A DNA stretch of 64,000 bases from Mesorhizobium sp. M00.F.Ca.ET.216.01.1.1 (GTDB lineage: Bacteria; Pseudomonadota; Alphaproteobacteria; Rhizobiales; Rhizobiaceae), in NCBI RefSeq assembly GCF_004010325.2, contig NZ_SADR02000010.1, positions 62,001 through 126,000 on the forward strand, given 5' to 3'. Positions within the stretch are counted from its first letter, which is position 1, and every line of letters starts with the position of its first letter. The translations under genes were made by a program, and so were the position numbers. This document shows, piece by piece, positions 58,561 through 64,000 of the stretch. Under the pieces are notes generated by a model. That model did no database searches and had not been told where the DNA came from. It saw only the letters and a program-made list of their open reading frames with translations.

Positions 58561-61050
58561 CTAATCCGGGTCGGGCTTGCGGGCCTTGCGTCCGGATTTG
58601 GCCAGGCGTTTCTTCTCGACTGCGGCTTCAGCCTCCGCCAGTTCGCGCTCGGCGAATTCGGCTTCGATCTTGTCGTCGTCGATCGGCCATGCCTCATGCT
58701 TCTTGGTTTCGACGACGGCGCGCGGCGTCGACGGAATCTCAATGTGCTCGCTGCTGAAAATATCAAGGATGGCGAACCGTATGTCGTTCTGCACGACGTT
58801 GCCGTTCAGCACATCGGCGAGGAACACGCGGATTTCGAAATCAAGCGCCGCTGCTCCGAAATTGGCGAACAGCACGAAGGGTTCGGGGTTCTTCAGCACC
58901 AGGGGGTGGCTGCGCGCGATCTCCAGCAGGAGCGCATGCACCCGCTTGACGTCGCTGCCATAGGCAACGCCGACCTTGATATCGACGCGACCAAGCTTGT
59001 TGCGGTGGGTCCAGTTGCCGACGGCGTTGTTGATCAGGTTTGAATTGGGCAGGATCACCGATTGCCGCTGGAAAGTCTCGATCTCGGTGGCGCGCACGCT
59101 GATCTTCTTAACGGTGCCGGTGGTATCGCCGGCGACGATCCAGTCGCCGACCTTGAACGGCCGCTCGGCCAGCAGGATCAGGCCCGAGACGAAGTTGGAG
59201 ACAACGTTCTGCAGGCCAAAGCCGATACCGAGGGAAAGAGCGCCGGCGACGAGCGCCAGGTTGGAAAGATCGATGCCGGCGGCCGAGACGCCGACCAGCG
59301 CGGCAACCGCAACGCCGGCATAGCCGACCGCCAGCCGGATCGAGTTGCGCACGCCGGTGTCGACCTTGCCGCGCGCCATGACCGAGCCATCGAGCCAGCC
59401 CTGGAACCAGCGCGTCAGGAAATAGCCGATGATGAAGACGACGACACCGGTGAGGATGCCGGTAACCGAGATGGTGACCGAGCCGATCGTTAGGCCGGTT
59501 GCCAGCTTGTAGCCCCAAGCCTGGATGTCGCCGGGCTGGAACCCCCACATCAACAGGATCAGCGGCAGGAACACCAGGACGATCATCAGGTTGATGGCGA
59601 CGCCGACGACCAGTCCGAGCTGGTCGAGCGCAGTCTCGTCATAGCTTGAATTGGCCGACAGCCAGCGCCCGATCGAGGTATCGGCAAAGCCGCCTTCCTC
59701 GCCGATCGCCCGCGCCGACAGGAAGCCGATATAGGCGGTGACCAGAATAGTGCCGGTGACCACGACCTGCAGCGAGACGAAAATGGCAAGGCCGATATAG
59801 CCGAGCAACGCCGCTGCGATGGTGAAGAGGCCTAGCGCGACCGAGGTGTAGCGCAGCCATGTCGGCCACGGGCGCCAGGTTCCGTCGGAGGCCTTGAACG
59901 GTTTCAGCAGCCCCATCAGGATCAGGATGACGCCGACGACGATGGTGGCGACAAAACTTCTGGCGATGGTCACCGACAGTGGCGAGCCCATCTTGTCGTT
60001 GACGACCGACAGGAAATTGTTGACGCCGATGACGACAGCCATGGCGGTAGTCAGCCGCACCAGCCAGCGTGCCGGGCCCGTTTCGACGGGAATGAGACGC
60101 CAGTTCGGCAGCTGCGGCTCCAGCGCCGCATTGGTCAGCCGATTGACGCAGAACACCACTGCGATGACGGCAACCAGAGCGTTAAGAAAGACGCCGATGT
60201 CGCCGCGCAAAACGTTGTAATAGTTGAAAAAGAAAACGGTCGAGACAAGGAAGGCACCGACCGCCAGCGTCGGCAGCAATGTCGACCAGAACGCCACCGA
60301 CAGCCGGCTGAGATAGGACGGGTCCTCGACGCCAGGGTCGGCCTCGAACACACGCCCAAACAGGCGCCGGCCGCCGACCAAAAGCACCGCTGCCAGAACG
60401 AGCGCCATCAGGGTCGCGGCGAGCACGGCCTGGAATTTGAATTTGAAGGCGAAGATCAGCCAGGATGACACGGCCTTGTAGAAACCGGTGAACTCCTCGT
60501 GGGCATCGGAGACGACCTCGGGGCTCAGCGCGTCGGATAGCACGTAGCGCTTGGTGAGCAGATTGCGAAACAGCTCGCTGCGCATGTTGCCGATCCGGTC
60601 GATCAGGCCGCTGACGCGGATCGACAGGTTTTGCGCCGTGGCAATGACCGCATTGATCTCGGCCTTTTCGGATGCCAGCGCCTGGCGTTCGGCGGTTACG
60701 ATATCGGGCTCCGGCGGCTGGCCCGCAGCCGGCGGCGCACCGAGTTGGTCGAGCCTTGCATTGATCTCAGCAAGGCGCGGACGGAAAGCTAACGCGCTGT
60801 TCAGCGAGTTCCGTGACAACTCCTCGAGCTGCAGGCGGATATCGACAAGGCTGGCGTCGTCCTCGCTGTCCTGCTGGATTTTCTTCTCGAGATTGTCGGT
60901 CTTTGTCGTCAGGTCCTGCAGGATTTTCTGCTGATCGGCGACCAACCCGGCGGGGGCCTGGGCGAGCCCTTGCGCGGCGGCGCCGAACGACAGCGGCGCC
61001 GAGACGACAAGCGCCAGGAGCAGGACGAGACGGAGCAAGCGGAAGAACAT
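58561..61050 (-). CDS. Large mechanosensitive ion channel (MscS family, DUF3772)
   Basis: An 829-residue protein. A signal peptide (1-27) precedes a periplasmic coiled-coil-rich DUF3772 region (about 40-190, for example TKTDNLEKKIQQDSEDDASL). Many membrane helices follow (about 210-600), ending in the MscS pore helix and beta domain (about 620-780, GIGFGLQNVVSNFVSGLILL, then FKVGDWIVAGDTTGTV). The C-terminus is charged (EAEAAVEKKRLAKSG). It opens on membrane tension to release solutes during hypo-osmotic shock. Start ATG 61050; the longer frame to 61665 lies over soxB on the other strand. It is divergent from soxB with 195 bp between, an interesting pairing with an osmolyte-catabolism gene. 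Confidence 0.9.
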   Translation of the reverse strand: MFFRLLRLVLLLALVVSAPLSFGAAAQGLAQAPAGLVADQQKILQDLTTKTDNLEKKIQQDSEDDASLVDIRLQLEELSRNSLNSALAFRPRLAEINARLDQLGAPPAAGQPPEPDIVTAERQALASEKAEINAVIATAQNLSIRVSGLIDRIGNMRSELFRNLLTKRYVLSDALSPEVVSDAHEEFTGFYKAVSSWLIFAFKFKFQAVLAATLMALVLAAVLLVGGRRLFGRVFEADPGVEDPSYLSRLSVAFWSTLLPTLAVGAFLVSTVFFFNYYNVLRGDIGVFLNALVAVIAVVFCVNRLTNAALEPQLPNWRLIPVETGPARWLVRLTTAMAVVIGVNNFLSVVNDKMGSPLSVTIARSFVATIVVGVILILMGLLKPFKASDGTWRPWPTWLRYTSVALGLFTIAAALLGYIGLAIFVSLQVVVTGTILVTAYIGFLSARAIGEEGGFADTSIGRWLSANSSYDETALDQLGLVVGVAINLMIVLVFLPLILLMWGFQPGDIQAWGYKLATGLTIGSVTISVTGILTGVVVFIIGYFLTRWFQGWLDGSVMARGKVDTGVRNSIRLAVGYAGVAVAALVGVSAAGIDLSNLALVAGALSLGIGFGLQNVVSNFVSGLILLAERPFKVGDWIVAGDTTGTVKKISVRATEIETFQRQSVILPNSNLINNAVGNWTHRNKLGRVDIKVGVAYGSDVKRVHALLLEIARSHPLVLKNPEPFVLFANFGAAALDFEIRVFLADVLNGNVVQNDIRFAILDIFSSEHIEIPSTPRAVVETKKHEAWPIDDDKIEAEFAERELAEAEAAVEKKRLAKSGRKARKPDPD

Positions 61051-61245
61051 GATGTGTCTGACGACTCGCGGACAGCTAAGGCGGGTTCTAGCCTGTCCTT
61101 GATAAAGACGCTCATACCACGGGGCAAGCCGTCCCGAGCGGCCGGCTTTCAGCGTCGGCCAGTCGAAAAGCGATGGCGCAATATTGGCTTTGGGGCGGCA
61201 GCCTGCTCTATAGTCTGCCGCATCGCCCGCAACGGATGGCAATAC

Positions 61246-62505
61246 ATGGCGGAATATTCGGCCTTTTCGCTTCTCAAAAACGCGTTCAACGGCAACAAGG
61301 ACTGGAAGCCGGCCTGGCGCAAGCCGGACCCCAAGGCCTCCTATGATGTGATCATCATCGGCGGTGGCGGACACGGGCTGTCGACCGCCTATTATCTCGC
61401 CAAGGAGCACGGCATCACCAACGTCGCGGTGCTGGAGAAAGGCTGGCTGGGCTCCGGCAATGTCGGCCGCAACACCACCGCTGTCCGCTCCAACTACCTT
61501 CTGCCTGCCAACACGCGCTTCTACGAACATTCGATGAAGCTGTGGGAGAACCTTTCGCACGATCTCAACTACAACGTCATGTTCTCGCAGCGCGGCTGCC
61601 TGAACCTTGCGCACACGCCCGCCCAGTTGGACGATTATGCCCGGCGCGGCAACGCCATGCGCCATCTTGGCGTCGACGCCGAACTGATGACGACGGCCGA
61701 GATCGCGCGCCTGGTGCCGACGCTGGACGTCTCAGGCAACGCACGCTTCCCGATTGTCGGCGGCCTAATGCAACGGCGCGCCGGCACCGCCCGCCACGAC
61801 GCCGTAGCCTGGGGTTATGCGCGCGGCGCCGATCGCCGCGGCGTCGACATCATCGAGAACTGCGAGGTCACCGGCTTCCTGCGCGACGGCGACCGCATCA
61901 CCGGCGTGTCGACGACGCGCGGCGAGATCCGCGCCAGGAAGGTGGCGGTCGCCGTGGCCGGCAGCACCGGGCAGGTGATGCAGCTTGCCGGCATCGAGAC
62001 GATGCCGATCGAGAGCTATGTGCTGCAGGCCTTCGTCACGGAATCGCTGAAACCGTTCATCGATACCGTCCTGACCTTCGGCATGGGTCATTTCTACATG
62101 TCGCAGTCGGACAAGGGCGGCCTTGTCTATGGCGGCGATCTCGACGGTTACAACAGCTACGCCCAGCGCGGCAGCCTGCCGATCGTCGATGAAGTGATGA
62201 GCGAGATGCTGGCGCTGTTTCCGGGCCTCGCCCGTGTCCGAATGCTGCGCTCATGGGGCGGTGTCTGCGACATGTCGATGGATGGCTCACCGATCATAAC
62301 CACCGGCCCGCTGCCGGGCATGTATCTCAACTGCGGCTGGTGCTACGGCGGCTTCAAGGCGACGCCAGCCTCCGGCTGGTGCTTTGCCTGGACCATCGCC
62401 AAGGACGAGCCACACGATCTCAACGCGCCCTTCACGCTCGACCGCTTCTACAGTGGCCTGTTGATCGACGACAAGGGCCAGGGCGCGACCCCGCGGCTGC
62501 ATTAG
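61246..62505 (+). CDS. soxB: Sarcosine oxidase subunit beta
   Basis: A 419-residue subunit of heterotetrameric sarcosine oxidase. It has the dinucleotide fold VIIIGGGGHGLSTAYYLA (about 36-53) and GTARHDAVAWGYA around residue 180, the region that bears the covalent flavin histidine in this family. It oxidises sarcosine to glycine, with the methyl group passed to THF as methylene-THF together with the alpha subunit. Length is standard. ATG 61246 has no strong ribosome-binding site, though GGATGG lies just upstream. It begins the operon soxB-soxD-soxA. Confidence 0.96.
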   Translation: MAEYSAFSLLKNAFNGNKDWKPAWRKPDPKASYDVIIIGGGGHGLSTAYYLAKEHGITNVAVLEKGWLGSGNVGRNTTAVRSNYLLPANTRFYEHSMKLWENLSHDLNYNVMFSQRGCLNLAHTPAQLDDYARRGNAMRHLGVDAELMTTAEIARLVPTLDVSGNARFPIVGGLMQRRAGTARHDAVAWGYARGADRRGVDIIENCEVTGFLRDGDRITGVSTTRGEIRARKVAVAVAGSTGQVMQLAGIETMPIESYVLQAFVTESLKPFIDTVLTFGMGHFYMSQSDKGGLVYGGDLDGYNSYAQRGSLPIVDEVMSEMLALFPGLARVRMLRSWGGVCDMSMDGSPIITTGPLPGMYLNCGWCYGGFKATPASGWCFAWTIAKDEPHDLNAPFTLDRFYSGLLIDDKGQGATPRLH

Positions 62506-62515
62506 GTAGGATACC

Positions 62516-62812
62516 ATGCTCATCACCTGCCCCTATTGCGGCCCGCGCGACGTCATCGAGTTCACCTATCAGGGCGACGGCAACCGCCAGCGCCCTCAAC
62601 CTGCCTCACAGGACCTCGACGCCTGGAACGCCTATGTCTACGAGCGGCTAAACCCGGCCGGCGACCACAACGAGATCTGGCAGCATTCCGGCGGCTGCCG
62701 CGCCCATCTCAAGGTCGTGCGCAACACGCTGACGCACGAGATTTCCAGCGCCGCCTTCGCGCGCGGCGACCATAAATCCGGTGCGCGCCACAAGGCGGAG
62801 GGCAAGTCGTGA
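62516..62812 (+). CDS. soxD: Sarcosine oxidase subunit delta
   Basis: A 98-residue zinc-binding subunit. CPYCGPRD (residues 5-12) and the later HSGGCRAH supply the likely zinc ligands. Length and pattern are typical of SoxD in heterotetrameric sarcosine oxidase. It starts 10 bp after soxB and overlaps soxA by GTGA, so subunits are co-translated. Confidence 0.96.
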   Translation: MLITCPYCGPRDVIEFTYQGDGNRQRPQPASQDLDAWNAYVYERLNPAGDHNEIWQHSGGCRAHLKVVRNTLTHEISSAAFARGDHKSGARHKAEGKS

Positions 62813-64000
62813 GCCCGCGCCGCACCGAGACCGGCGGCCGGATCGATCGGCTGCGAACCATTCGCTTCACCTTCGATGGCGCGTCCTATACCGGCCATGC
62901 CGGCGACACGCTTGCTTCGGCGCTGCTCGCTAGCGGCGTCACCCTGTTCGGACGCTCGTTCAAGTATCACCGGCCGCGCGGTCTGCTGACCGCAGGCGTC
63001 GAGGAGCCGAACGCCCTGGTGACGGTACTGCGGGGCGAAGTTCGCGAACCGAACATCCCCGCGACCATGGTGGAAATCTATGACGGGCTGACGGCTGTCA
63101 GCCAGAATCGTTTCCCGTCGCTTGCCTGGGATGTCAGCGCCGTCAACCAGCTCGGCGGCAAGCTGCTGTCGGCCGGCTTCTACTACAAGACCTTCATGGG
63201 GCCGGCGATCGGGCCGCTGAAGGGCACACGCTTCTGGATGTTCTGCGAGCATTTCATCCGCCGCGCCGCCGGACTTGGCAGGGCCGGGCTCGCTCCCGAC
63301 ACGGCACGCTACGGGCGCATGAACGCCTTTTGCGACGTGCTGGTTGTGGGCTCCGGTCCGGCCGGGCTGATGGCCGCCAAGGCTGCCGCCGATCAGGGTG
63401 CCCGCGTCATCCTTGCCGAGCTCGAACCGCATTTCGGCGGCTCGGCCAACTGGTCAGGCGAGACGATCGACGGCATGCCGGCCGCCGACTGGGCAGCACG
63501 CACCGCCGGCCAGTTCGAAGGTCATGACAATGTCCGCCTGCTGCCGCGCACCACGGTGTGGGGCTATTATGACGGCAACACCCTTGCCGCGCTCGAGCGG
63601 GTCACCGACCACAAGGAAATTCCAGGCAGGGGCGAACCGCGCCATCGCTATTGGGCCATTCGCGCCAAGTCGGTGGTGCTGGCCACCGGCTCCTTCGAGC
63701 GGCCATTGGTGTTCCCGGGCAATGACCGGCCGGGTGTCATGCTGGCGCATGCCGCCGAACGCTATGCCAACGAATATGGCGTGCTGCCAGGCGAGCGGAT
63801 CGCGCTGTTCACCAACAATGACAGCGCCTATCGCTCAGCCGTTGCATTGAAGAAGGCGGGCGCCGCCATCGTCGCGATCATCGACGTGCGCCCGGAGCTT
63901 TCGAGCGAGATGCGCAAGCTGGCCACTAAGGCCGAAGCGGAGATTTTCTCTGGTCACGCCGTGGTCGCCACCGAAGGGGGTAAAGCGCTTTCCGGCATCA
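62809..64000 (+). CDS. soxA: Sarcosine oxidase subunit alpha, N-terminal part (runs off window end)
   Basis: About 397 residues are visible of a protein usually near 1000. A ferredoxin-like N-terminal domain (RTIRFTFDGASYTGHAGDTL, then FGRSFKYHRPRGLL) precedes a dinucleotide-binding domain (DVLVVGSGPAGLMAAKAA near residue 180). The GTG start at 62809 overlaps the soxD stop. The THF-binding C-terminal domain and soxG would lie beyond the window. Confidence 0.95.
   Translation, partial: MSPRRTETGGRIDRLRTIRFTFDGASYTGHAGDTLASALLASGVTLFGRSFKYHRPRGLLTAGVEEPNALVTVLRGEVREPNIPATMVEIYDGLTAVSQNRFPSLAWDVSAVNQLGGKLLSAGFYYKTFMGPAIGPLKGTRFWMFCEHFIRRAAGLGRAGLAPDTARYGRMNAFCDVLVVGSGPAGLMAAKAAADQGARVILAELEPHFGGSANWSGETIDGMPAADWAARTAGQFEGHDNVRLLPRTTVWGYYDGNTLAALERVTDHKEIPGRGEPRHRYWAIRAKSVVLATGSFERPLVFPGNDRPGVMLAHAAERYANEYGVLPGERIALFTNNDSAYRSAVALKKAGAAIVAIIDVRPELSSEMRKLATKAEAEIFSGHAVVATEGGKALSGI

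Overview
The window is GC-rich and densely coded. Its gene content is typical of a Rhizobiales (Hyphomicrobiales) alphaproteobacterium, most likely Mesorhizobium or a close relative: heterotetrameric sarcosine oxidase, a betaine-homocysteine methyltransferase, two dimethylglycine/sarcosine dehydrogenase-type flavoproteins, a GlxA-type AraC regulator, an entericidin and DUF1127-like micro-proteins. I see no tRNA, rRNA, insertion sequence, phage gene or CRISPR array. It reads as chromosomal metabolic DNA, not a mobile island. The organism assignment is inference from content only.

Layout. 0-13.7 kb: a TerB fragment, a TSUP permease, cobQ overlapping a DMSP-lyase-family cupin, an acyl-CoA dehydrogenase/mmsB pair, a candidate structured RNA, a Coa1-family membrane protein, a class III aminotransferase, an S9 oligopeptidase, an MFS carrier and a two-domain phospholipase D. 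14.0-25.4 kb: an MttB-superfamily methyltransferase, a dimethylglycine-dehydrogenase-like flavoprotein, a GT39 enzyme, a DddP-type M24 protein, a PhnD-like protein, a membrane desaturase, an XRE regulator and betaine-homocysteine methyltransferase. 25.4-30.7 kb: an ECF sigma/VWA pair, a dienelactone hydrolase and a QueG-like ferredoxin. 30.7-43.8 kb: the core corrinoid block. It holds a second MttB, its corrinoid protein, a DUF1638 protein, a formyltransferase-like protein, a second desaturase, the overlapping trio 'virulence factor'-MetV-MetF, a methyl-THF:corrinoid methyltransferase and a [2Fe-2S]/ASKHA corrinoid activator. 43.8-55.3 kb: two paralogous 61-residue micro-proteins, a lipase-like hydrolase, LysR, GlxA-type and AraC regulators, a BBE flavoprotein, an SsuABC/TauABC-type importer and a DUF1194 protein. 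55.3-64 kb: a second dimethylglycine-dehydrogenase-like flavoprotein, a small exported protein, a large MscS channel and soxBDA. soxA runs off the end of the window.

How it may work together (inference). The set looks like a complete aerobic route for stripping methyl groups from quaternary amines, and possibly from sulfonium osmolytes. MttB-type enzymes would move a methyl group to the MttC-like corrinoid protein. The pterin-binding methyltransferase would pass it to THF. MetV/MetF, paired as in acetogens, would oxidise methyl-THF to methylene-THF. The RACo-like protein would re-reduce oxidised Co(II). The DMGDH-like enzymes and sarcosine oxidase would remove the remaining N-methyl groups, and betaine-homocysteine methyltransferase and cobQ tie the set to methionine and cobalamin supply. 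Two physically separate genes of the set (bmt and the methyl-THF:corrinoid methyltransferase) share a 27-bp sequence in inverted orientation, with a near-perfect ATATAAAGA/TCTTTATAT palindrome resembling a SahR operator. A second motif, TTTGCGAC/GTCGCAAA, recurs in the promoters of the GlxA-type regulator, the MttB2/corrinoid genes, the MetV operon and the second DMGDH-like gene, which suggests a local regulon.
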